64,000 bases of DNA from Acanthosepion pharaonis (Eukaryota > Mollusca > Cephalopoda > Sepiida > Sepiidae). The translations under genes and the position numbers were made by a program. How positions within the stretch are numbered: the stretch's first letter is position 1; each line of letters begins with the position of its first letter. The notes under the pieces are model-generated. The model did not search any database. It was not told where the DNA came from and saw nothing but the letters and a program-made list of their open reading frames with translations. The stretch lies in contig CAHIKZ030005408.1 in assembly GCA_903632075.3 (NCBI GenBank), positions 1,802,501 through 1,866,500 on the forward strand, given 5' to 3'. Positions 18,851 through 31,890 of the stretch are shown piece by piece.

Positions 18851-21490
18851 ATATTTGCTCTATTTTTTTTAATATTGAGCACTTTGTTTATGAAAATCTG
18901 CTCACCTTTAAATGCCTTAACCGCCAGTAATTTACTGGATTATGTGTTTTGCTAGGCATTAATAATTTGTAGGCTCCCCTGGTGCATATAGGGCCACAGT
19001 CACTTTCCACTAGGTATTACTGTCTTATTGTGGGTACGTTACAAAAAGAAGTAAAAAAAATACAATTAAAAATAAAGAAAAATTTAATGCCAAAAAAAGG
19101 TTAAAATGTAGGTCAATTTTCTACTCTGTCACACACAGCTCCTGATTTCTGGCTGTCCATCTGGGTCAGAATAAACTTCTTTACAGGAAAAAACACATTT
19201 TATGTTTCTCAATCAACAGCACAGAGAAGGACAGCAGCTGCATCGGAGTAGATTTCAATTTCATGGCTCATATAGTAGACACGTTTGTTATTTTACTCTT
19301 AGATACATAATAAACTTTAATTGATTTTTTTTTATCTGGTATTATTTCTTATTAATATTTAAAATTTTTTATCCCTGCTTTGTTATTTTATTTTCTTAAC
19401 AAATGTTAATAACAACAGACCAAAATCAAGCAATCCTGCTAGAAAGAAAATAGCCCTATTCCTGTTGGGAAGCACAATTTTTCTCAATCGAATTCATGAC
19501 AAAAACCTAGTAAACAAAATCCCAGCCTCTTATCCCAAAAGTGTAGAAAATCCTAGCCTCATGAATTTAGGTGTCTGTAAATGCCATTTGGCTGTTAATA
19601 ATGCATTGAATAATTGTCAGTGTTACTTCTTTTTTCATTCAGCCATAGCTGTAAGGTGTTGGAGCATGCATTCGTTTTAACAATCAAGGGAACATTTATA
19701 ATTTAATTATGAGTGATCACTTATGATAATCATGATGTGTACATAAGTAAATGGAGCATAAATTTGTGAGCAAAAAATAAGTTAAGTGTATATTGAATAT
19801 AGTGTTTGTCTCAATTTAACAGTGGAGTGTATATATTGGATATTATTGTATATATGTATTGTCACATAACCGCAGTAGAAGTGGTGTTTCTTGAGCAAGA
19901 TAGCATGATGAAGCCCAGCCCTCTCCAGGCTGGTTTGAATTCAGTTTCCTTTTCCTAAACCAGTTGCCACCCATAGCTATAGAACATATAGTAAAAAAAG
20001 TGTATATATTGGATATTATCAATGTCTCAATTTGACATTAAAATAAAATTTGAATTAAAAATTCCTTAAATTTTCAATGTTAATTTTGTTTCTTATGAGC
20101 CTTTTTTCACTTTTATATATGAGACTTGGATTTTGTCATCCTATAGACATTGAAGAATTGCTCAAAAGCAATTCTTCAGTGCCCATAGCAGTTTTTTTTT
20201 TTTTTTTTTTGATACACTTGAAAAAAATCCACAATGCTTGGTTGAAAATATAAATTTCTACAAGACACATTCATTTAAAATAATTTTCATGGCTTATTGA
20301 TTATTGATGTTCAGTGTTTTGTATTTTTGGAAATCTATAACCAGAAATATCTACAACAGCTGTTAGCACTTTTGATGCAGGTCAGAAGTTAGAGACAGGA
20401 ATTAATAGCCAAGAGGTCTAAATTTTAATCTAAGCCATGTAGATGTAATTATTGTAATTCATCACAAATTATCTATGAAGAAGCACTTTCTTGAGAATTG
20501 CTGACTTTTTAAAGGTAATTTTCCCCCCATAAATGTAACAAGCTGTGTGTAACTTACTTCAGTAAATTATAAAATTTATATAAAATTTCAAAATAAATTA
20601 AATGATTTCTTAATTTTCCTCAATCAGGCCACAGAAAAAAAAATAGGTGGGAATTTATATTTTCATAATTTATTTAAAAAAAATGTCGGCTTGGTTGTGT
20701 TCAGTTACTTCCCCTTATTTTAAACATTGATTTTCATTCTTTCCTCTTGACATTAAGACAAATTCCACTCTTATATATTTTCCCATATTTTTTTCTAATT
20801 TCAGTTCATTGCTTCATCCTTTTTAAATCCATTAAAAAAAAGTGGCTTCTTGAAATGAATAGAATAAGACTTCTTTTTTGTTGCAAAAGAAATAAATTTT
20901 ACATTAATGCAATTTTTTTGCATAAACATTTTCAAAAAACCTATTTAATAAGAAAGATCTTAACATAAATAAACAAAATGAAATAAAATTTAAAAATAGA
21001 AAATAAAATGAAGAAAAGAACAAAGAAAAAAGTGAAAAATGAAAGAAAAAGAAGCAAAGTTTACTTTAATAAAAAGAAAATAAAAAATAAAATACAATTT
21101 TTTTTTTAATTTAAGAAATAAATAAAAAAGGAGATAGAAGAGTAGAATTATAACTAAAGATGTTAATTTAAGAAAGGTACACAAATTTCAAATGATTTTT
21201 TTCCAATTTGTCAGATGACTCACGTTTGGAGTTAAGAAATGGAGGCTGGAAAGCAAACTCTTTAATTCTAAAGATTGTCATCATCTCCCCTACCATAATC
21301 TTCATCTCCATTTCAAAGAGTCTTTTTTCAGAAAAAAAAGAATACAAAAGAACCTTCATGCAATTACATGTCTACAACTCCAAACATTTTTTTCTTCCAT
21401 TTCAATATTCTAACTATTAACCAGATTTCTTCCACTAACTAAATTTGAAGAATTTCAAAAGTTATAGAATAGAGTAATACGTATATTTTT
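18851..21490. other. No gene seen
   Basis: AT-rich non-coding DNA. Small open frames have no recognisable domains, and 20990-21160 is A-rich low complexity. Confidence 0.55.
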
Positions 21491-21499
21491 TAATGACTT

Positions 21500-21800
21500 G
21501 TCCTTTCAGAACATAGGTGATCATAGACCTCCACAATTTCCTTTTTCATCTGTAAATTGCTGTGATTTCAAGGGAAAGATGAAGGAGTGGCTCATTGCAT
21601 TTTCCAGTTTTAATTCAGTGTTGTCTTACAAGAATGACATCCAGTTTACCCTACTATTTAATCCATAGCTAGAAAGAGAATATGTGGGTTCATGTTTTTC
21701 TTAAAGGCACCATTACAAAAGTGAACACATCAGTTTAGGCTGGAATTTAAACATGGTTTGCCAATATGACTTTCTGTGTCAATAACTTATGCAACAAACA
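21500..21800 (-). repeat. tRNA-derived SINE, type 1, near full length
   Basis: Head near 21760-21800 on minus (GCATAAGTTATTGACACAG, AAATTCCAGCC), body with CCCATATTCTCTTTCTAGCT, tail at about 21500-21545 (complement of AACATAGGTGATCATAGACC). The tail is the shared RTE-like end. Confidence 0.5.
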
Positions 21801-23140
21801 CAACCACAGTAATATTATCCAATATAATTATCATAGATCTATTTGAACCACAGTCTTTAGAATGTCAAATTTATAATTACATCTCTAAAATCATTAGCTA
21901 GAAGTTATGATCTCAACAATGAAGAATGGAAATACAGTAGGCTTTGTAATAAAGATGCATTTATTTTTACTGAATAAAACACAAATATTTATCATATAAA
22001 ATTATGAATGTGTGTACAGTCTGCTTAGATTTAAATGAGTGAACAGTCCACTTAAATTTGCATTAGTGTACAGTCTATAAATTTCAAATTCAAGAAACTA
22101 AATCTGTGTCAATGTTCTATAATAATAATAATCTTTTTTTTAAATATCGGTATCCTTGAAATTAAAAAAAAAAAAATTATAATGGATTCTTATTGAAATG
22201 GTTGTTATTTACAATTAGTCAGTATCATGGAGAAGGTGGTGGGGTTAGATACAATTTGGAGGTAAAAGAATACAAAAACAATGGCGTGAAATATAATTTA
22301 TGAAATCACCTGTCAATGTTGTAAGCCACAGATGAACAGGTAAAACTGGTTTCTGTCAATTCACACAACAAAATGGACAATTTAACCAACCAAAAACATC
22401 TGTCTTAATTAAATATCTCAGTACAAATAAGAAACAGTATTGGTCATCATCCCAAGGCTGTCTTCATTAAAACATTTCTCTTGAAAAAGAAATCAGAAAA
22501 AAAAAATGTTACTCTTTATACAAATAAAAAGCTAGTACTACAAATAATAAAATCCTAAATACAAATATACCAGCAATTAATAAGCAAGCATTTGTAATTT
22601 CACATGATTGCCAAACTAATTCTCCAGGTCCCTGCAAAGGTTCAAATGCTAGAGGGCACAGTTTCTTTAAGTTTTCTCAAGTACGCATAAGATGAAATAA
22701 ATATTGTTTAAAATCAATGAAGCATCAACTCAAATACGAGTATCCACTAAAAATAATAAAAATACATGGATTATAATCATGTTTCTATTTATAATCCAAG
22801 TAGTGTCTATAAAATCAGTCAGTATAAGAAAATATAACTCTTGTCTATATTTGTGGGTTCATCAATTACACATTTTCTAAGGACATTCTAATTAAACCTT
22901 AATAGAAGACAACATTTTAAATAGCTCTCTGATCTTTTCCAGAAAGTGAAAAATAAGTTTCCTTTAAAGTTTGTAACTTTAATAAAACTATTTTCATTTA
23001 AATAGGAAAATTAATTCCAATTTTGTTAAAGCGTAATCTTTTCATTTGAAATGCTGCAACAAAGAACAAATGGGGTTTGGGAAAATCAATAAATCAATGA
23101 ATGTATTATTGAGCAAAACCAAGTAATATGCTCTTCTTTT
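21801..23140. other. No gene seen
   Basis: AT-rich DNA without recognisable coding sequence or repeat family. Confidence 0.5.
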
Positions 23141-23144
23141 ATGT

Positions 23145-23679
23145 AGGCTTATGGCCACATAACATTGAAACACCAGTTCTTCTATGATCACCAAAGTTAA
23201 GCAATGTTGAGCCTGGTCATTACATAGATGGGTGACTGCTTGAGAATACTAGGTGCTGTAAGCTTGGACGTGCAGGTAGTATGGCTTATGGCTATATTAT
23301 ATTGAAACACCAATTCTCATACAATTGATAAAGTTAAGCAACTTTGAGCCTGGGCATTATGGCTTAGGGACATATAATGTTAAAACATTGGTTCTCAAAT
23401 GATCAAAGTTAGGCAATGTTGAGCCTGGTCAGTACATAGATGGGTGACTGCTTGGGAATATCAGGTGCTTTAAGCTTAGATGTGCAGGTAGTATGGACAT
23501 TGAAACACTGGTTCTCCTATGATCACCAAAGTTAAGCAACGTTGAACCTAGTCAGTATGGCTTAGGTTCATATCCCATTGAAACACCAGTTCTAGTATGA
23601 TGACCAAAGTTAAGCAATGTCGAACCTGGTCAGTGACTAGATGGATAACTACTTGGGAATACCAGGTGCTGTAGGCCTG
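23145..23679 (+). pseudogene. Cluster of 5S rRNA-derived sequences
   Basis: Three full-length 5S-like copies (about 23145-23265, 23360-23478, 23559-23679) alternate with two 5'-half copies (23283-23360, 23493-23558). Conserved parts: GATCACCAAAGTTAAGCAA (box A region) and AGATGGGTGACTGCTTG (box C region, where functional genes have ACCGCC). Transitions and indels mean these are not functional 5S genes. Both half copies stop at the same place, just after GCCTGG/CCTAGTCA. Confidence 0.88.
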
Positions 23680-23865
23680 GATGTATGTGTGGTGCAATGT
23701 ATAATGGCTTGGAATTGTTAATTGAAGAAGAACAAGGTTCCAATTCCCATTGGTTTCATTATATTCACTTACACACAAATACCCTTACAGGTATGAATTT
23801 ACTACTTCTTTCCTCCTTATGGGTTAATTAGTAAAACTTGTATCACTAAACCTGAAGAAAAAAAA
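23680..23865 (+). repeat. tRNA-type SINE head and body directly after 5S copy
   Basis: GTGTGGTGCAATGTATAATGG and AAGGTTCCAATTCCC are decayed A and B boxes; then ATATTCACTTACACACAAAT and the standard body to about 23865. The last 5S copy runs straight into it. Confidence 0.65.
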
Positions 23866-23944
23866 ATTCTTACAATCCAAAAATATTTTCTGGCTTTAAA
23901 TAAACTGCACAAGCTGTAAAAAACAAATCAAACAACAACCTTCA

Positions 23945-24165
23945 AGACATAGGCATTGATAGCTCTCCACAACTTCTTATTCTTTGTAGCTATAAGAAAT
24001 TTTTGTTCTATTACCATCCTTCCCAGTATCTCCATTTACACAAATTTGTTAGGTAGGTTTCCTTATGACTCTCTTGCCTTCACTATATTATGTTAGTGTC
24101 AAATTATCTAAGTCCTTTTTCCTCATGTGTCCCAAATGAAAGTAATTGACATTAAAACAGTCTGA
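23945..24165 (-). mobile_element. RTE-like LINE 3' end
   Basis: On minus: GACACATGAGGAAAAAGGAC (LGHIMRK region in decayed form), GTGAAGGCAAGAGAGTCAT, and GTTGTGGAGAGCTATCAATG. Full of stops. Confidence 0.6.
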
Positions 24166-24689
24166 AACTTGCTTTAAGCATGCAAAAATAATATTTATTT
24201 TTTCATGACTCACTTTGGTTGTTTTTTTTTTCTTTTATTGCAAAACTTCCAAAAAGATATTTAAGTTATTGCAATACTCGTTTTTTTTTTTTAATGTTTT
24301 ATGAAAAAGAAAATAATCTATATTCATTGCTACACTCTGTGATTGCTTTTGGTACCCACCGAGTTGTGATGTGTATCATAAACAATTTATGAGGACTGGA
24401 CATATTTTGGAGTTATGTATGTAAAATATGAAAGGAATCTACATGTTTACAAGCACAGCCTTGGCCTTTCACATGGACTTGTTCAAAATATTATTCTATG
24501 TGAAAAATAAATAAAATAAAACATAGATCACTGTTTTATTAATAACTCAACTGGACAGTTTTTACTTTTTAATATATTTTAAAAAATAATTTTCAGCTTT
24601 TAACTCAAAGAATTGATATTGTTGAAATACTGGCTAAGATTACAATTGAATTTGAATACATCAGTAAGTGTAGCTACAAAAGAAGTAAT

Positions 24690-25015
24690 TTGGGAATTAA
24701 TAATAATAATAAAAAATTAATAACAAAAAATAATAAACAATAATTGAAATAATTGAAAAATAAAAACTATTTTTATTTATTTTATTATTATTTATATTAT
24801 TTTATTTATTATTTTATCTATCGTATTTATTTTTATTTTATTTATTATTTTATTTATTTTATTATTTATTATTTTATTTATTTTATTATTATTTATATGT
24901 ATATATTATTTATTATTATTATTTATTTATTTTTCATTATAAAAATAAAAAAATAATTAATAAAAATATTTTTAAAAAGTAATTTATAAAATTAATGTTA
25001 TTATTTTTATTTTTT
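24690..25015. repeat. AT-only low-complexity, partly palindromic
   Basis: (AAT)n/(TTTA)n runs; the 67-aa open frame here is Tyr/Phe/Ile-only and not a gene. Confidence 0.85.
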
Positions 25016-25366
25016 TGAACTCCCAGCATACAAATTTGAAATCTCGAAAAGCAACTGGGACCCTTTTTTTAATTTTTTTTTTTAATTTAATGCACCTTTT
25101 TCTTCAGAAGGGAAATTAGAAAAAAAAGGTTGTTGGAAAAAAAATATTGTTTTCTGTTTAAAAATCTGATGGATCTCTTTTGCTCATGTTTTGAAATCAT
25201 CCCCCTTTTATTACTTACCTTAAATAATTTAAGCCAAAAAAAAAAAAAAAATATGTGTCAGGTAGAAATATCTGTTATTAAGAAGCCACTGAAACCTGAA
25301 ATCAAAAGTAACCAATTTTAAATTCCAGAGGTTTTTACCTACCCACAGAGAGCTTCTCCCTATTAT

Positions 25367-25574
25367 TTAAGTTAAGGGGATTGGTTTAGGTTCATCTTCT
25401 GATGCCTGATGGAAATTGTCCTGTTCTTTTAATTTTTTAATGGGACAATTTTTGGCATGAACACATGTGACTGTGACATCCCGCACGATGCTATATTTAG
25501 AGGCTGGGGACAGAAATATGTGTGAAGCCTGGAGATGGAAATGAATTGCATCGAATCCAAACATTTTTGGTTTT
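25367..25574 (-). CDS. Possible orphan exon, unknown protein
   Basis: The minus strand has acceptor TTCTAATTTTATAG followed by an open frame of about 68 codons (KPKMFGFDAIHFHLQ... VTVTCVHAKNCP ... PKPIPLT) to TAA at 25369-25367. Composition is balanced and less AT-rich than its flanks, unlike nearby spurious frames. I do not recognise the protein. It could be a terminal exon of a minus-strand gene (candidate promoter at 51.7-51.9 kb), an exon remnant, or chance. A GTAGGTAAAA donor-like site lies downstream of the stop. Confidence 0.28.
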
Positions 25575-25624
25575 CTATAAAATTAGAAGTTATATGGTTG
25601 CATAGAGAGTTGAATTTTATTCTA

Positions 25625-27120
25625 AAGTAAACACTACACTATTACAAATAAGTACCTTCACTAATTCACGATACGTAAGGTTTAAAATGAATTTTTAAAT
25701 ATGAAAAATCTTTCTTGAAGCTTTCATTTTAGCTTTAATTGAAAGATAAAAGATTTAAAATTTGCTATTTCCAGTCAGCAAAATACTCTGCAGTGTATTT
25801 GAGTCAGAAATTATATTGATCAGAATTGATTATTTTTTTTCCGTAAAAATCGATAAATATCAGCCATTTTGACACATTTGTAAACAAAGTTAATTCTCAG
25901 TTTTAAAAATCTTACAAAAATAAAATATATATTTCTGAAACAATATTTGAGGAAAATTAACAAATTTAAAGTTAAATTAATCTGATTTGAAATAAACATT
26001 TCTTAACTATGGGTCTTGATTTCTGATGTGTTAATTGATTGAATGACAGTCGAACGTTTTCATAGTTAAGTATGGTGGAGAAGACGATAAAGTTTATAAG
26101 GGAGGACAACCCTTAAAACACATGACCTTTTACTGATAGATTTATCGGTTTGTACATCCATACTTCAGTAATCACACATAAAAAAACTAATAGAAATTCT
26201 TTTAAAAATATTCAGGTTTGTTAGATTGTAATAAGCTTTACAATATATGATTAGTAAATATAGTTTTATTTAATAACAATATTTCCTAAAAATTACCAAG
26301 TTGAAAATGAATTTTAAAAGATTTTAAAATTTTATAAATTATTGAATTTAAAATTGTTAAAAACTTTAAACAAATCTTTTAAAAATTCATTTTTCATCAA
26401 AAAAAATGTTCTTCTTCAGACAATATTGTCGTTAATATATGTTATTCATAAAAGTAATTAAAAGCTTCTCTAATTAACTAATGTCTTATTTTTATTGCAT
26501 TTTTTATTTTTCGATTCAGAACAGATTTTCGGTAAGACGGGGGTCCAATTTTGCAAAAAAATAAATAAATAAAAATAACAACAACAACAACAATAATAAT
26601 AATAATAATAATAATTCGGTGATTTAAATTCTTCAAAGAATTCTGCTTTATAGTCACTAAAAAATAAAAATTATCTCGTTGAATTTCTCAAGTTTTTATA
26701 AATTAAGTAAGAAGGGGCTGAAACACATGTAAAAAAAAATTTACCAAGATTTTCTAATAAAGAAAAATTTCAAGAGTAATTTAATTCATTTGTGAATAGG
26801 TCCTGAAAATTTCATTAAAATCTAGCAGTTATTAGATTTTTGCAAGAAAAAATAAGAGACTAAAAGATTTGCTAAAAAAATAACTGTTAACAACTGCTGA
26901 CTCAAGAAAAAAAGAAGTTTTTAATAAAAATTTCGAATGTACCAAAAAGGAGTAAAAAATTTAATTAAATATTCAAAAAATACTTTGATTCTCCTTCTTA
27001 ATAATAACAGATTTTGACGGTAAAATTATGTTTTCGTTACGTTTTTGAACATGTAGTTTTCAACACGGTATGCTGATATTTTAGCGTTGTCGTAGGTACC
27101 CAAATTACATCCATAAAGAA
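25625..27120 (+). repeat. AT-rich repeat family R1, copy 1
   Basis: Matches 53.5-54.8 kb in reverse orientation over about 1.3 kb: TACGTAAGGTTTAAAATGAA, CATTTTGACACATTTGTAAA, GTTAAGTATGGTGGAGAAGA and TTTCGGTAAGACGGGGGTCC all recur inverted there. No ORF; class unknown. Confidence 0.75.
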
Positions 27121-28006
27121 ATGTGTAACACTCAACACTACAGTAACTGTGTGTGTAGTGTACTCTGTAGTGTAAATCAATATATTTTCACTTTCAGAAA
27201 TAATTAATAATATAGTTTTTTTGTGTATTTTTTTTTGTTTTTTTTGTCTGTATTAAAAGACGAAATGAAGTACATTCATCTCCACAATAATAGCAAAAAA
27301 AATTATCGTGTATGTGTGTGTGTGTTTGTTTTTCTGAAGACTTTCAATACAAATCTGAAAAATTCCAATACCTGACGGCGCCTACGGTAACAAACCAAAA
27401 TGAGCTAATAACAAAATAACTTAATTACTAATTAATTACTAATTTAATTAAGTACTCTAAAACTGATTCTATTCAAATTCAAGAAACATCCTGAACGTAA
27501 TTTGGCACACCTCAATAAATCTTGTTTGCTTGCTTTTTGAGATCTGCTGTAACAAAAACGATTTTTAAATTCAATAATGCAATTATTAAAATTATGTCTG
27601 ATGCGTGAAAAAAAAAACTCGGATTTTAATAAAAATTTATCGATGTCGGTCATTTTTTCCTTCTCGACACTAAACAAAAAAAAAATAATGTAAGTTAAAA
27701 AAAAAGAAAAAAATTAAATTACTCACAATAACAAATAATCCTGATTTCTTTATTAATTTTATTTTTATTAAAAGACAATAAAATTATAATTAGAAAACAG
27801 GAAAACAATTTGGAAGTGGTAACAATGGCTATGATTGTTATTTTTGAGTCAATCAAATAGAAATATATATATTTTTTTATTTAATAATACTTACCCTTTC
27901 AGTCACAAAACAACAACCAAATCATGTTTGGGATAAAAGCCAACACATTCTACCCACAAGAAGAGCTTTTCCGGCTAAACATAAAATACCAAATTTGAAT
28001 AACAAG

Positions 28007-28054
<48 letters not shown>

Positions 28055-28640
28055 GTTATTATTGCTTCTTAAAAAACATAAAATAAAAATAGAAAAAGTT
28101 TGGAAGGCGTGATGCCATTCATTCATCAATTGACATGAGAAGGGAAAAAAATGAAACATTTCATATGATTTGATGGTTTTAATAAGTTAGTTAAAATTAC
28201 TTTAAAATTTAATATTAAGTTTTAAAATTATTTTATTTTGTTTTGTTTATATTTGTAGTGACCTTAGGAATAATATTCACCAGTGTGTTAAAAAAAGCGG
28301 AGGGGGGGAGGCTTCGCTTTGGCTTAAAAAATCATTAAAACAAGATCATTGATTGAATATTGATTAGCCTTTTCAAGAAGGCTAAGTCATCTTTATTTTT
28401 TCTTGAATATGTGAAAATAAAAAAACCTGGCACACAGTTATTTATAATTAATAATAATAATAATAATAAAAACTCAACAAATTCATGTTACATTGGCTTC
28501 TTGTGCAAGAAGACTCCTCTCTTTTGTAACTAACTTTGAGTGAGACAAGAAGGGTGAACAAAATGGCTTTTTCGTGGTTACATTTATTTTAACATAACAT
28601 TTAAAAAAAGGTTCTGGTTATAGTTTTCTTGTTTTTTAAA
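27121..28640. other. No gene seen; (TTA)n microsatellite
   Basis: AT-rich; (TTA)n at about 28006-28054. A 77-aa minus frame at 27444-27677 has no recognisable domain. Confidence 0.5.
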
Positions 28641-28644
28641 GATG

Positions 28645-29115
28645 CCATGTCCCTTCGGGACATAGATAATCATCGCTCTCCACCTATTTCTTTTATTTTT
28701 TATTATCTGTTAATCATTGCCATGCATTCTTGGGAAAGATAATGGAGTGGTTGCACAACTGCACATTGTCTTGTCCAGGGTTTGGAATTCAGAGTTTTAA
28801 ACTAGTTGCCATTCTAGGCTAGAGAGCTCAGTCCACATGACTTTAAATGCCATGCTTTCTTCGAAAGACAGTGGAGTGGAGTGGTTGTACGTTGCTTTTT
28901 CCTCGGTTTGAAATTCAGAGTTTTCCTTCTCCTAGATTGGTTGTCACTCAAGGATAGAGATCCCGGTCTATCCTACTATTGAATCCATAGCTGGGGTAGA
29001 GGAAATAAGACGTGGATTTATCATTTATCCTTTCTTATTATTGCCGCTATTGTACAGCTAAACTTTAAACCCAGAATTTGAACTTGGCTCGTCAATATGC
29101 GTTACACAACACTGC
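28645..29115 (-). repeat. Type 1 SINE with internal duplication
   Basis: Head on minus near 29060-29110 (AAGTTCAAATTCTGGG), body to 28960, then two copies of the distal body (TGCCATGCATTCTTGGGAAA region at 28715 and TGCCATGCTTTCTTCGAAAG at 28848). It ends with the shared tail (complement of GGGACATAGATAATCATCGC). Confidence 0.6.
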
Positions 29116-30590
29116 TTATTGCATATATTGTTTAAAATATTTATCTTTATTTTCAAAAATCCTAAAAAAATCCACTCCTATTTAAGGGGGTGGAGGAGCA
29201 AAAATTAAATTGGAAATTAAAAAAAAAAACTGAACTACTTCTTATTAACAGGGTCAGTCAGTGTTGACAAAGCAGTTAAAACAAACAAAAAAAAAACAAT
29301 GAGTGCACGTGACATCGAGACAGCTTAAAAATAGAAAATAATACTAAATATTGTGGTCATCTCTCAATAAAACATCTGAGTTACTCATACGAACACTACA
29401 TCTGCTTTCTGAGTCGTTGGCCAACCACGAACTGATGTGGGTTGAATTAATATTTTTTTTAAAGCAGGATAGTGCATTTAGAGTAGAACCTCAACTCTAA
29501 TCAGTACACCACAGTTTTAAATTAGAATGATAAAAGAATAGAAAGAAAAATGGGTTCGCATCGAAAGGACTGATAAGAAAATGCTTTAAAAATGAAAGAT
29601 GGAATGAAAGAAGAAATGAGGCAACAAGAAACGAACGTTGTCGAGCGCGGACTTCGCGCAAAAAAAAAAAAACAAAAAAAAAACGCACACATTAATAAAC
29701 CCTGAAACACGTTGTAGAGCACGTGCCTTGATGACAGAGCTGAGTCATACACAATGTGTTTATTATTGTGAGTATATAGACAATATAGTTAGTGTGCTGT
29801 AAACTGTAATTCAATGGTGTACATAGCACTTTTGCGATTAGTTTGTGTGTTGTAGATGTGATGCGGATGCACCAAATAAAAATATATCGGTTTAAAAATG
29901 TGCTTCTTATCTTATGTAATCATTCTGTAACAGATGCCAAGATGTTTTCTTTGCAATTAATAAACTATTAAGTTAAGTATTAACTAATCGGATAAAAAAG
30001 TAAGTATTTGTTTTTTTTATTGAGAAAGAAAAAAAAGTTCGAGGAAGACAGAATTATGAAACCTGAGAAAGATATCTGAAGAAAGCAAAAAAAAAAAAAA
30101 AAAAAAAAAAGGCCGTAAATTTTATTCAATGCAATAGGAAAACAAAACCAAAATATAAAAAAAGAAAAAATACATGTAAATTTTTTTTCTTAAAGTCGAA
30201 CGTTCGTGCAACGTTTTTGATACGACTGCCATTGAGCAATCTTACAAATTGCTCATTTTAAACTTTACATTAACAAGCAAGTTTCTCACACTGCCTTACA
30301 AGCTAACAAATCTGCTTCTTATTCGGAGCCATAGACATACAGGAGGAAATTTTACTGGGTGGGGCAGAATGAATTTTCCCTGATAATATACAAATTTATT
30401 TGTCCCAGGTCCCCTCCCCTGGTACGTCTATGCTTGGTGTTCCAATATTATGGTCTTACCAGATTAGGCTACGTTTATGGCCGTGTGTTATAAGCTGGCA
30501 CAGGGCTACATCCATGGAACTACTTCCTTATGCTAAACCCGAAATCGCAATAGCCTCAAGAACATCTCGCTAACCATCGTTTTATTTTTG
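29116..30590. other. No gene seen; scattered E-box/AP-1 motifs
   Basis: CACGTG at 29305-29310 and 29720-29725 and TGAGTCA at 29741-29747 lie in otherwise AT-rich DNA. The 63-76 aa minus frames at 29.5-29.75 kb lack domains. Confidence 0.4.
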
Positions 30591-30619
30591 TTTATCGCAA
30601 AGGTCCATTTTTAAATCTT

Positions 30620-31055
30620 TGTGTGGAGTGGGTGAGCATGCGCGTATCTTGATGCTCACGTGATTTCGGTCAGCCTCTTTATTAACCATCCTCAGCCTCA
30701 CATTTTCCACTTCCTGGCTTCTTTCATAAGAGTTTTTACATTATTTGTTTCTTACCTTACCTTACCTTAACTACACTACACAGTGTTACACTCTCTTTCC
30801 CAGCCTTATCACTTTCGAAATAAAAAGAACGAAAACAAATACGGTTCGGGTTAAAGAAGTGAAGAACAATTCGCTCACAGTCATAAAAATAATGTTGGAC
30901 GCTCCAGTTTCTCTTGCTCTGCAGACGTTCCGCTATTATTATGCCAATTGAGCGTAACCGTTAGTAATCATTAGCATGAAAAAATATTTTTTTTATAAAA
31001 GGCCAGTCTAAGAGACTATGTGTTTTTTCTCTCTCTACTAGTGCCAAAGCAGCAG
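30620..31055 (+). promoter_or_regulatory. Candidate plus-strand TATA promoter and first-exon donor
   Basis: TATAAAAGG at 30994-31002, then a CT-rich start region and GCAGCAG/GTGAGG with the donor at 31055/31056, about 60 bp downstream. Upstream, GAGCATGCGCG resembles an NRF-1 half site and CTCACGTGAT an E-box (about 30632-30664). No plus-strand coding exon is seen downstream, so the target is unknown. Confidence 0.25.
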
Positions 31056-31890
31056 GTGAGGTAATCAGTATTGCGCAAAAGACGAAAGAATAGAAGCAAA
31101 GAAAATATGAACAGATTTAGGCATTCTTTGTAATTGTGTTTTGCTTTTGAATGTGTAAAGAAGAGGTGGTGTTACTTTGGTTTGTTATTTACAAGGAAAA
31201 ACATCTAGACCGTACAAATTTTATTTTGGAATGATATCTACATAGAAAATCATATTATAAGATATATAACAAAGAAAATGTAATTTAAAATATTTAAAAA
31301 TATCTTTTATTTAAATATAATTAAGTAAAACTCCACTAATTATTTTTATATTCTAGCTAAACATCATGTACATCGGCTAATACATCGTACAAATTTTAAT
31401 TTGGGGTGATATCTATCTATATATTAAAGTATAACAGCAACATATAACATAGGGAAAATGTAATTAAAATATTTTTTAAAAAGTCTATTAATAATACACG
31501 CACATCAGCTAAAAATTCTAAACAGAAGGCAGGAGTGTAGATCGAATACCAAAGTAGAATCCGGATACGTAGATAACAAAGCAAAGTAGTATCGAAGAGG
31601 TTCGTATTTAAGATCCTCGAACAAAAGCTCCTTTTCATGTTGCAACGGAGAGGCTAATTATTCTCGTAATGGCAAAAATCAATAATGCCCAGTTTCAATG
31701 GCCGCTCCAAAATTTACATCTATACCTATGAGAATTTCTATAGAAGGTAAGATCAGGACAGAAACAATTCAATCCATTTTCTTTTTATCTCCATGAATAT
31801 TAATACCATTTTTGGAGATTAAAAAAAAAAAAGGATTTTTTAAATAATTTTTATGAAGAAAATTAGAAGGCTAAATCATCATCAGTCGTA
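31056..31890. other. No gene seen
   Basis: AT-rich. A short internal repeat (CGTACAAATTTTA(A/T)TTTGG at about 31211 and 31388) is the only structure noticed. Confidence 0.5.

Noticed and set aside
23145..23679. Functional 5S rRNA genes
   Set aside because: Box C has C-to-T changes, several copies are half-length, and the cluster joins a SINE body.
27950..28159. Poly-Asn ORF
   Set aside because: It is the (TTA)n microsatellite read on minus.
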